Shown here in pieces: positions 56,789 through 64,000 of a stretch of 64,000 nucleotides of DNA (positions within the stretch are counted from its first letter, which is position 1; each line of letters opens with the position of its first letter). The notes beneath the pieces were generated by a model. That model was not told where the DNA came from. It searched no databases and worked only from the letters and a program-made list of their open reading frames with translations. This stretch comes from Vibrio panuliri (GTDB taxonomy: Bacteria > Pseudomonadota > Gammaproteobacteria > Enterobacterales > Vibrionaceae): assembly GCF_009938205.1 (NCBI RefSeq), contig NZ_AP019655.1, positions 620,001 to 684,000 of the forward strand, written 5' to 3'. The translations under genes and the position numbers were made by a program.

Positions 56789-59569
56789 ATGTTTAATAAA
56801 TCGTACAGAAAAATTTTGACTATTTTATTCGCAGTGGTACTTGCAGCCTGTAATAGTGATGGTGAAGGTGCTTTTTCAGATACTCAAGTTAAGGTTGGCT
56901 CGGGCTCGGGACAGATACTAACTAACCAGAGGCTGTTGAATATTGCTGTTACACCTCCTTATGTAGATCTTGCTGTTGATACGCAAGTGAATTTAACCGC
57001 TACAGGATATTATTCTGATGGTAGTTTTCGGAATATAACTGGGGAAGTGAAGTGGTCGGTTGAAGGAACAACAAAATTGACAAATCAAGGCAACGGAACG
57101 TTTCTTACTGGAAAAAACACCGGAAAGGTGAAAGTTTCTGCGAGTTTAGGAAGTGTGAAGAGCACAAATAATACGAGTGTAAATATTGTCGACGTGGCAC
57201 TAGTTTCACTGCAAGTTACACCACCAAGCTTTGACGTCATTGAAGGTGCAACATATCAACTTCGAGCTGACGCAAATTACAACAACGGGCTTAGTGTGAA
57301 TGTGTCTTCGAACACTGCCATGATCGATTGGGTAAGTTCTGATACGAGTGTGGCAACAGTCAATGATTCAGGTTTGGTAACTGCAGTTAAAAAAGGTAAG
57401 GCGCAAATCTCCGTCTTGTTAAAATCGTCACCACTGGAAAGTAATAAAAGCGTGGCAAATGTTGTAGAAAACCGGGTTGATAGCATTCAGCTTACAACAA
57501 CTGCCAACACAATCGCTAAGGGCGAATCGGCGAGGTTGACAGCACAAGCAACGTTTCAAGACGGTAACGTTTTAGATGTAACGTCGCTTGCTAGCTATGC
57601 TCGAGACAACGATAGTTTCTTGAATGTTGTGACGGGCGGGGTTGTCACTGCCATTGCCGATAGTTCCGGTACTGCTACGGGTATTAAGGCGTCATATAAA
57701 GGCGTAGAAAGTAATAAAGTGGATGTCGTAACGACAGCGGCTGTCGTTTCAAGCTTGGCATTAACACCAGAAGGTGCGCGTAGTCTGCCGCGAGGCAATG
57801 CGCTGAATCTTTTTGTAAAGGCGACTTATAGCGACGGCACTACTAATTCTGTTACTCCGGCTTGGAGGATTTCAGATTCGACAAAAGTGACGATTTCAGC
57901 CAGCAATTTGTTAACGGCAATAAGCTCCACAATTGGAACACCTGTGACCATCAAAGCCTCCTTTGGCGGAGTAGACAGTAACGAAATTGCAATCACCGTC
58001 ATTGATGCGGCGTTGATGAGCGTCGCAGTAACACCAAATACAGCTGTGAGTATGGCTAAAGGTCTAACGAAACAGTTTCGAGCAACGGGTCGATACAGCG
58101 ATGGTACAGAACTGGTTTTGAACAACGTTACTTGGCAAAGCAACGAAACAAATGCTGTGACTATAAACGACAGCGGGTTAGCAACTGCTGTGAGCCCAGG
58201 GAATACAACCATTGTAGCAACCGCATTAGGAGTCAATAGTACTCCAGTAAATGTGACAGTAACAGAGGCAGAAATTGCGTCACTGTCTGTAGGAAGTGAC
58301 GTTACGTTACCTAAAGGACGAGCAACACAGGTTTCTGCTCTTGCAACATACACTGATGGTACGGTTAGTAATGTTGGAACTAATTCAGGCATCAATTGGC
58401 GATCGAGCGACACAAGTATTGCTACGGTAAGCAATGTCGGCTTGGTGAATCCGAAGGCGGTCGGCGACGCTACGATAACAGCCACAATTAACGGTATATC
58501 TGATTCACGTGTTGTTCATGTAACAGATCCCGTTGTTGATTCTATTGCAATTAGTGGGCTGCCTGAGACGGTGACTGTAGGTACTAGTCAGTCTTTCGAT
58601 GTTATTGCAACTTACTCAAATGGTACTAAAGGCAGTTTGTTTGGTGATAGCAACTTACGTTTCAGTTATAGCATTGGTAGTGTCATCAGCGTAAGCAGTT
58701 CAGTGGCGAGCTATAGTTTGTCGTCTCTGGTTGGAGGAAATACAGTCACCTTGACCGCTACTTTAGGAACTGGTGTAAATGCGATTACTGCAGAAAGGAT
58801 ACTTATTGTAGATGAAGCGACGATCGTTTCGCTAGCTGTTAAAAAATCAAACGTTGCTAGCGCGTTAAACGCAAAATCACGTTTCCAATTTATCGCAGAG
58901 GCTACGTACAGTAACGGCCAGAAAAAAGATGTAACGAACAATGTAAGTTGGAGCAGCACAGAGTTTGTTATTGGTTCAAAGACTGACAATGGAACTGACG
59001 GCGTACTTGATACAAACGCAGGAGTTGACGCTGGAATGGCGGGTGTAAGTGCGGACGTGTCTGCATCTATCGTCGACGTAAACAATAAGGGTGCGACAGT
59101 TCGCTCCAATGTAGAGAGTATTTCTACTGTGACACCGAGAAATGTGAGCTGCTATAGCCAGATTACAGCAGGAGGTCTGACTTTGAGTTGTCCTTCTAAC
59201 AACTTTACTCGACCTAAGAGTTTGACGAAGAGAGACTTTGTCTATTCTGGGGCGTCAGTTGGCGTCTATGAAATCAACGAGCAGGTCACCGACAAACTGA
59301 GATATAACGAAGCTGTTGCATACTGTACTGCTGTCGGTGGGCGATTGCCGACTAGAGCTGAACTAGGAACGATATTCTTAGAAGTAGATAAAATTGTCGA
59401 TTCTAACTTCAAGGTTTATACAAACTATGGATTCCCTACCTACATAAAATATTGGACATCAAGTATTGATCCTGACAATTCTGCTAATCGAATTGTTGTA
59501 AATATGAGCCGAAATATTCCAGCGACAATGGTTGAAACTGGATATGGATATGCGGCATGTATTTTGTGA
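56789..59569 (+). CDS. Multi-domain Ig-like (Big_2) lipoprotein with DUF1566-type C-terminus
   Basis: 926 residues. The lipobox (VVLAAC) predicts a lipid anchor. Eight tandem bacterial Ig-like domains of about 85-95 residues follow (residues about 48-800), each opening like SLAVTP and carrying YSDGT and SDTSVATV type strands. The last 125 residues form a DUF1566/Lcl-like module (YNEAVAYCTAVGGRLPTRAE ... YWTSS ... YAACIL) with cysteines, probably a ligand-binding tip. This is the build of a surface-displayed adhesin. The next genes (OmpA-like, PL8 lyase) are close and on the same strand. Confidence 0.9.
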   Translation: MFNKSYRKILTILFAVVLAACNSDGEGAFSDTQVKVGSGSGQILTNQRLLNIAVTPPYVDLAVDTQVNLTATGYYSDGSFRNITGEVKWSVEGTTKLTNQGNGTFLTGKNTGKVKVSASLGSVKSTNNTSVNIVDVALVSLQVTPPSFDVIEGATYQLRADANYNNGLSVNVSSNTAMIDWVSSDTSVATVNDSGLVTAVKKGKAQISVLLKSSPLESNKSVANVVENRVDSIQLTTTANTIAKGESARLTAQATFQDGNVLDVTSLASYARDNDSFLNVVTGGVVTAIADSSGTATGIKASYKGVESNKVDVVTTAAVVSSLALTPEGARSLPRGNALNLFVKATYSDGTTNSVTPAWRISDSTKVTISASNLLTAISSTIGTPVTIKASFGGVDSNEIAITVIDAALMSVAVTPNTAVSMAKGLTKQFRATGRYSDGTELVLNNVTWQSNETNAVTINDSGLATAVSPGNTTIVATALGVNSTPVNVTVTEAEIASLSVGSDVTLPKGRATQVSALATYTDGTVSNVGTNSGINWRSSDTSIATVSNVGLVNPKAVGDATITATINGISDSRVVHVTDPVVDSIAISGLPETVTVGTSQSFDVIATYSNGTKGSLFGDSNLRFSYSIGSVISVSSSVASYSLSSLVGGNTVTLTATLGTGVNAITAERILIVDEATIVSLAVKKSNVASALNAKSRFQFIAEATYSNGQKKDVTNNVSWSSTEFVIGSKTDNGTDGVLDTNAGVDAGMAGVSADVSASIVDVNNKGATVRSNVESISTVTPRNVSCYSQITAGGLTLSCPSNNFTRPKSLTKRDFVYSGASVGVYEINEQVTDKLRYNEAVAYCTAVGGRLPTRAELGTIFLEVDKIVDSNFKVYTNYGFPTYIKYWTSSIDPDNSANRIVVNMSRNIPATMVETGYGYAACIL

Positions 59570-59682
59570 TTGAATGCGACTAACCACGTTACGGAAATAA
59601 ATTACATATATTGAGCACACGGATGGTGCTTATCTACCTAGTTCGTCCATATATTTTGGCGTATTTATTAAGAATAATTTGT

Positions 59683-60705
59683 ATGATAAAACTAAATTCG
59701 CTTTGTCTATTGATCTGTTTAAATGTATTGCCAGCTTACTCAGTGGTATCTGCTGAAGCAGATTTTCCGTTTACCCCTTTTATTGAAGTAGTTGGGGGTT
59801 ATAGTAGGGCTCTAGATTCTGCTATTGACCTGTCGGAAAATTCTGGTGTATATGGTATTGCTTCAGGTATGGAGATATATAAAAACGTAGATCTAAAAGC
59901 CCAATACCAAGACTATTCAAAAATAGATGTAGATAGTAAAAGCCTGTCAGTAAAAACAAAATTTTTTAATTACGAACTTTCGTATCGCTATCCTGTTGGT
60001 CATGATGTAAGTGTTGTAGCTGGTTTGGGTATAGGTTATTGGAAGATGACGAAGTACCAAGGCAGCGGTAAAATTAAGGCGAATGGTGTGGCTCCAATAA
60101 CAAGAGTCGGGTTTAATTACGATATTAATAAAAACATATCGGTAAGTCTCTCTTACCAATATGTAAATGCCATAGGTGATCTGTTCACTGGTGAATATGA
60201 TGCGCACAACATGTTATTTGGGGCTAGATATTCATTTGGAGGGCGCGATGAAATTACACCTCCTGCGGAGCGAGGGGTTGATGAAGAATTCTTCGTTGAA
60301 GAGCAGTCCACGACGGTAGCCAGTGCAGTTGTGCCAATGAAGTTTTGTAATAAGATAATCACGCCAATTATCTTTAACTTCGATGAGAGTGTGCTCAGTG
60401 CTAACAATAGAGCGGAGTTGAGGGCTGTTGTTCAATACGCGAATGCTAACAACTTCAATAGCGTGACATTGGTTGGCTATACAGACGACAAAGGCTCTGA
60501 AAGCTACAACTTGTCCTTGGCTAAACGAAGAATAGACGCTGTTGAAAATTTCTTTGAAAACGAAGGATTAGCTGTCTATTACGGCATTGCAAACGGTAAG
60601 GATCATACTATATTTAAGAGTGAACATACAAAAAGACGCGTAGACGTTTACGTAAATACACTTCTCGAAAAGGAAACAGCCTGTGACCAAAAGTTTGGTT
60701 TCTAA
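59683..60705 (+). CDS. OmpA-like outer-membrane protein
   Basis: 340 residues. Signal peptide (MIKLNSLCLLICLNVLPAYS), an eight-strand OmpA-type barrel (about 30-195, FTPFIEVVGGYSRAL to MLFGARYSFGG), a linker and an OmpA C-terminal domain (about 230-330; PIIFNFDESVLSANNRAEL and the NGKDH...KRRVDVYV stretch) that usually binds peptidoglycan. The frame is open to a TTG at 59611, but only the ATG at 59683 starts at the signal peptide. 113 bp after the Ig-like gene; overlaps the lyase gene by 23 bp, so the two are coupled. Confidence 0.88.
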   Translation: MIKLNSLCLLICLNVLPAYSVVSAEADFPFTPFIEVVGGYSRALDSAIDLSENSGVYGIASGMEIYKNVDLKAQYQDYSKIDVDSKSLSVKTKFFNYELSYRYPVGHDVSVVAGLGIGYWKMTKYQGSGKIKANGVAPITRVGFNYDINKNISVSLSYQYVNAIGDLFTGEYDAHNMLFGARYSFGGRDEITPPAERGVDEEFFVEEQSTTVASAVVPMKFCNKIITPIIFNFDESVLSANNRAELRAVVQYANANNFNSVTLVGYTDDKGSESYNLSLAKRRIDAVENFFENEGLAVYYGIANGKDHTIFKSEHTKRRVDVYVNTLLEKETACDQKFGF

Positions 60706-63211
60706 AATTATGCGTTTGTCTTTGTTTTTTTTGCTACTGTTGCATCTGAATGGATGCGACAGTAGCTTTTCTGTGCAAGGAACCAATGTTGGCGCGATCG
60801 ATGTTTATCGCAGTGTAAAAGCTGTTAACTCAAAATTATTGATAGACAATTGGAACGCGTTTCTTATTGGACAGCCATACATGTTCGAAACGGATGGTTT
60901 CAGTAAGCTGGCAGAAGGTAAAACAGCAAACGGTTTAAAACGCTATGAACAAATGGTTTTTAAGGAAAATGAAATCTTTGAGGGCGTCGAATTACTTGAC
61001 AGTAGTGGTGAAATAGACCCGGTCGCCGTCCGAGCTACGTTTCAGTACCTTCTTTTTGTTGCTAATGCGTATTACATTCCGAATAATGAATTCAACTTTA
61101 ATAGCCTGTATCGAAATCCTGAAGTGTTGGAGAAGATCGTTAGTGCAACGTGGGAGCTGTTTTCGAATTACTATACCGTTGACAGCAAGCACGTTGGAAA
61201 CTGGTGGTACTGGGAGATTGGTACTAACAAAATACTAATGGACTTTTTAGCGTTAACCTACCTTGATCTTCCACCTGCATTACTTAGCAAGGGTATTGAG
61301 ATTTCCTATGCTATGGCTCCCGATCCTAGATATATTTTCAATAGTGTGGGAACAGCATCAGAGCGGGTTTCTGAGCTTTCAACTGGGGCGAATAGGACGG
61401 ATCTTGCTCAAATACACATGTTGCGCTCTGTTCTCCAGGGTAACGTGACGCAGGTGCAGGAGTCTGTAAACTTAATTGCAAGTACCTTGACAATCGTAGA
61501 AAGCGGGGATGGTTTTTATAGGGACGGCGGCTTGGTCCAGCATGTCGATTACCCCTATATTGGCGGGTATGGTGCGGTATTGTTGGAAACGGTCAGCAAG
61601 GTGTCTTATGTGTTATCAAACACAGATAAAAGCTATGACTTGTCTGCCTTCAATTTTATGTACGACAGGATTTTCGACACTTTTGAGCCTTTTATCTTTA
61701 AGTCACAGTTGGCTGAGGGCGTAAGGGGACGCTCGTCATCTCGAGGGTGGGCTACTTCTCGAAAGGAAGCACAAAATATTATTCAGTCATTCTTAAGACT
61801 CTATCCGTCAGCCCCAACTGAGTACAAAAACAAACTTAGTAGGTTGATTAAGGAGCAATTGCTAAGTCCGGAAGAACAAAGAGAGCGTTACTTCATTGAT
61901 TTCTACGCGAATGATTTTGTTTCGTTGGCGATTGCCAACGAGCAGGTGCTGGGAGATACAGAACTTGTTCAGCGTGGGCCACTCGTAGGTAACTTCTTGT
62001 TTAACTCGATGGACAGGGTTGCACACAGAAAGAGTGATTGGATGTTTTTAGTCTCAGCCCACTCATACCGCACAGGTAACTACGAATGTTTAAATGGAGA
62101 GAATCTGAAAGGGTACAGAACTGGCGATGGTATGACATACATCTACGATAGTGACCAAGAGCAATATTTTAACTATTGGCCAATGCTGGATCCGTTACTG
62201 CCTGTAGGAACCACTGAAGACATTTCAATTACTCCCGAAGATTGTACACAAATAGAAACCGGTTCATTGAAAAAGCAAAACATGAGATGGGTAGGAGGGA
62301 TATCGACAAGGAAGCAAGATCAAGTTAGCGGTGGAATTGGTAGTTATGGTATGCATTTCTTTAGTTACGATGATTCAGTCGAAATTAAAAAATCTTGGTT
62401 CATGCTGGAAGATATGATTGTTGCACTTGGCGGCGGTTTGACTTCGTCTGAATATGATTCGACGAAAACCGCCGTAGAGTTTAGGAAGATTAAAAGCTCA
62501 GCGGGTAACAAGATATACATTGATGGCGTGCGGCACCCATCCGGTTTGACGCCGATTGATTATAGTGGCAATCCAAAATCTATCTTTTTGGAAGGTGACA
62601 TCGTGAGTTCGTCAAGAGGCTACGTCTTTTTAGGAAACGATAACGTCAAATTTGAGAAGAAAGTAAAGCAGGTGGGGAATTGGACTGAAGTCAATACGGT
62701 AAATGAAGAGCGTATGTCTAACCCGTATATGGAATACAACACCGTGAATATCGATATTATGCACGGTATTGGTGGAAGCGTTTATGATAAGTATGCATAT
62801 ATTGTAATACCCTCTATTAGCTTGGCTGAGTTTAATAGTAAGTTAGCCGTAAGCGATAAAGTTGGTGTAGATGTTTTAACCGTATCAGGTGATGCGCATG
62901 TTATATCTGTGCCGAGTTTAGGGCTAGTTGCGGCTAACATTTTTGACGAAGATGGTTACGTCAGTGAAGTGCTGGAAGTATCTGCTCCCTCTGCGGTGCT
63001 TTTTGAAAAGAAATTGAACAAAATCAAAGTCTGGGCATCACAGCCAACGCGTTCACAAAACCAAATCAGCTTGTTGTTTCCTAAAGAGAGTAACCTGATA
63101 TTGGAACCGGCTTATCAAAACACAGTAAGCGTTGAAGGTGATCACTTCATCGTAGATACAAGCGCAAAGGATGGCGAGACAATCTATTTTGAACTAACTA
63201 TTGACCGATGA
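60683..63211 (+). CDS. Polysaccharide lyase family 8 lipoprotein
   Basis: 842 residues with a lipobox (LLLLHLNGC), so surface- or periplasm-anchored. The alpha/alpha toroid (about 60-380) carries the PL8 active-site segments: NWWYWEIGTNK (Asn), DGGLVQHVDYPYIGGYG (His, Tyr) and RGRSSSRGW (Arg); the C-terminal beta-domains include NGENLKGYRTGDGMTYIY. PL8 enzymes cleave hyaluronan, chondroitin or xanthan by beta-elimination; the substrate here is unknown. The GTG start at 60683 has AAGGA eight bases upstream; an ATG at 60710 is the alternative. Last gene of the surface set. Confidence 0.9.
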   Translation: MTKSLVSKIMRLSLFFLLLLHLNGCDSSFSVQGTNVGAIDVYRSVKAVNSKLLIDNWNAFLIGQPYMFETDGFSKLAEGKTANGLKRYEQMVFKENEIFEGVELLDSSGEIDPVAVRATFQYLLFVANAYYIPNNEFNFNSLYRNPEVLEKIVSATWELFSNYYTVDSKHVGNWWYWEIGTNKILMDFLALTYLDLPPALLSKGIEISYAMAPDPRYIFNSVGTASERVSELSTGANRTDLAQIHMLRSVLQGNVTQVQESVNLIASTLTIVESGDGFYRDGGLVQHVDYPYIGGYGAVLLETVSKVSYVLSNTDKSYDLSAFNFMYDRIFDTFEPFIFKSQLAEGVRGRSSSRGWATSRKEAQNIIQSFLRLYPSAPTEYKNKLSRLIKEQLLSPEEQRERYFIDFYANDFVSLAIANEQVLGDTELVQRGPLVGNFLFNSMDRVAHRKSDWMFLVSAHSYRTGNYECLNGENLKGYRTGDGMTYIYDSDQEQYFNYWPMLDPLLPVGTTEDISITPEDCTQIETGSLKKQNMRWVGGISTRKQDQVSGGIGSYGMHFFSYDDSVEIKKSWFMLEDMIVALGGGLTSSEYDSTKTAVEFRKIKSSAGNKIYIDGVRHPSGLTPIDYSGNPKSIFLEGDIVSSSRGYVFLGNDNVKFEKKVKQVGNWTEVNTVNEERMSNPYMEYNTVNIDIMHGIGGSVYDKYAYIVIPSISLAEFNSKLAVSDKVGVDVLTVSGDAHVISVPSLGLVAANIFDEDGYVSEVLEVSAPSAVLFEKKLNKIKVWASQPTRSQNQISLLFPKESNLILEPAYQNTVSVEGDHFIVDTSAKDGETIYFELTIDR

Positions 63212-63223
63212 AAGTAAAAGTAT

Positions 63224-63243
63224 AAACACCTCCGGAGGTGTTT
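63224..63243 (+). terminator. Terminator-like palindrome after the lyase gene
   Basis: AAACACCTCC/GGAGGTGTTT, a perfect 20-bp palindrome 13 bases after the stop. There is little T-run, so strength is uncertain. Confidence 0.65.
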
Positions 63244-63411
63244 CTGAGCGCAAAGTAATAGATGCACACTTCGAAGTTTTGTAAGCGCGTCATAAAACCC
63301 ACATTCTTGTCATGGTGAGTCAGCCATAAGATCAAACCTCCTACCACAAGGAGATTTGATATGGTCGGGCGATAATTCGATTTGCTTACAATGAACGACA
63401 AGGATACTGAT
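63244..63411. other. Non-coding stretch before the toxin-antitoxin relic
   Basis: About 168 bp without a gene; CTCCT and AGGAG near 63339-63353 form a small hairpin. Confidence 0.4.
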
Positions 63412-63638
63412 ATGCAAACATTAACCGCGAATAATGCGAATTCAAAATTTGGAGACATGCTAATGAAGGTTTTTCTGTGGTGGTTATTATATCATGTGAT
63501 GAATATGAACAACTTGAAGCACTAAAACTAATGAAGATAAAGGCACGCTTCGAACAATAAGAAAGAGATATTATTAATGGGCATCTGGTTGATTGTGACG
63601 CTTTTATGGAAAAATTAGAACATGGCAAGTTTGATTAA
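63412..63638 (+). pseudogene. Phd/YefM-family antitoxin, decayed
   Basis: Opens MQTLTANNANSKFGDMLMKV, the DNA-binding start of Phd antitoxins. The next part is in another frame (VVVISCDEYEQLEALKLMKI), then a stop, then HLVDCDAFMEKLEHGKFD-stop, which is the usual toxin-binding end. About eight codons of the middle are missing. Intact relatives have about 80-85 residues. Confidence 0.78.
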
Positions 63639-63790
63639 TGGATATGTATAAACATTCTTCTCCGGCGCAGCCTGATCGGATTTATGTTTGTCCTTACACT
63701 CTCGAACATTAGGGTGGGACATAATTTAATGAGTTAAATCAATCCATATCTTTATCGGGGGGAAATGAGGTGATTTGGGGATTCCCAACT
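63638..63790 (+). pseudogene. ParE/RelE-type toxin remnant
   Basis: The ATG overlaps the antitoxin stop (TAATG), as in coupled toxin-antitoxin genes. The reading MDMYKHSSPAQPDRIYVCPY then TLEH-stop resembles the start of ParE toxins (YxLSxxAQxDLxxIRRYTxExWG). Continuation is visible only as FNELNQSISL in another frame, so the toxin is lost. Confidence 0.5.
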
Positions 63791-64000
63791 TTGGTTACGA
63801 CTATCGTTGGTTTCCGCTTAAAATATGTTATCTATTACATAAGATAGCCAGACCATATAGTTGTTGGCGCTATATTTGGGGGAAATATGTCACCGACGAA
63901 GTATTTCAAACGATTGTCTTAATTAACTCTATAGGGGAAGTGTTTGATGTTCAAGTCGCGTCGACTAGTCACTCCTGATCATTACTCTATTCCGGTCAAC
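63791..64000. other. Right end of the window
   Basis: A 67-codon frame covering 63775-63978 has no supported start, and no family was recognised in it. The sequence may be further toxin or IS relic. Confidence 0.3.

Noticed and set aside
57826..58485. 219-codon minus-strand open frame inside the Ig-like gene
   Set aside because: Antisense shadow of the Ig repeats, with similar low-complexity composition.
55038..64000. Vibrio superintegron (attC/VCR repeats) because of the toxin-antitoxin relic
   Set aside because: No recurring attC-like imperfect palindromes between genes, and the genes here are long and co-directional with promoters, unlike cassettes.
30577..64000. Prophage or conjugative element
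   Set aside because: No integrase, capsid, tail, relaxase or type IV secretion genes were recognised.

Overview
The window looks like chromosomal DNA of a Vibrio or close relative. Evidence: a tRNA-Gly(UCC) of gamma-proteobacterial type, a vpsMNOP-like exopolysaccharide export block including a VpsP-family gene, a DUF3332-type lipoprotein, and IS families common in Vibrionaceae. This assignment rests on recognised protein families only; no search was run.

Left half (1-30,576) is tidy and gene-dense, with intact genes. It starts with a LysR regulator, a YgiW-type OB-fold periplasmic protein and a secreted HAD phosphatase. Then come a lipoprotein with a formylglycine-enzyme fold but no catalytic cysteines, a radical-SAM anaerobic sulfatase maturase and a HEAT/TPR protein. 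A FAN1/VRR-NUC nuclease, an OFA-family MFS carrier, a DUF3332 lipoprotein and a periplasmic-sensor diguanylate cyclase follow, then an MFS exporter divergent from its probable LysR regulator. From 14,188 to 30,358 lies an exopolysaccharide locus in three transcription units. Export and co-polymerase genes (outer-membrane barrel, Wza-like, Wzc-like, VpsP-like) read forward. A reverse unit holds a small secreted Ala-rich protein, a Wzy_C ligase/polymerase and a Wzb-type phosphatase. A forward synthesis unit holds glycosyltransferases, a membrane polymerase, TviB-type dehydrogenase, WbpP/TviC-type epimerase and a flippase. Precursor genes imply a HexNAc-uronic acid sugar.

At tRNA-Gly (30,502-30,576) the character changes abruptly. 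From there to 42,400 the DNA is AT-rich and mostly relics: a deletion-fused amine-catabolism remnant, a frameshifted glutamine amidotransferase, an intact EAL-domain protein facing a broken one, and six decayed insertion sequences (three or more families). No integrase is visible.

The right part (42,700-64,000) is a surface-structure region. A chaperone-usher operon has one FimA-like pilin, usher, chaperone, an unknown exported protein and three tandem K88/F4-like subunits; it is preceded by a 9-bp tandem repeat. A two-partner-secretion pair follows (TpsB broken by three single-base shifts, TpsA intact with a C-terminal cysteine pair). Last is a three-gene set: an eight-domain Ig-like lipoprotein with a DUF1566-type tip, an OmpA-like protein and a family 8 polysaccharide lyase lipoprotein. 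The window ends in a decayed Phd/ParE toxin-antitoxin pair.

Taken together, the window pairs a core exopolysaccharide locus with an accessory adhesion/matrix-modifying island that has been shaped by IS elements, deletions and homopolymer frameshifts. Several of those frameshifts could also be sequencing errors.
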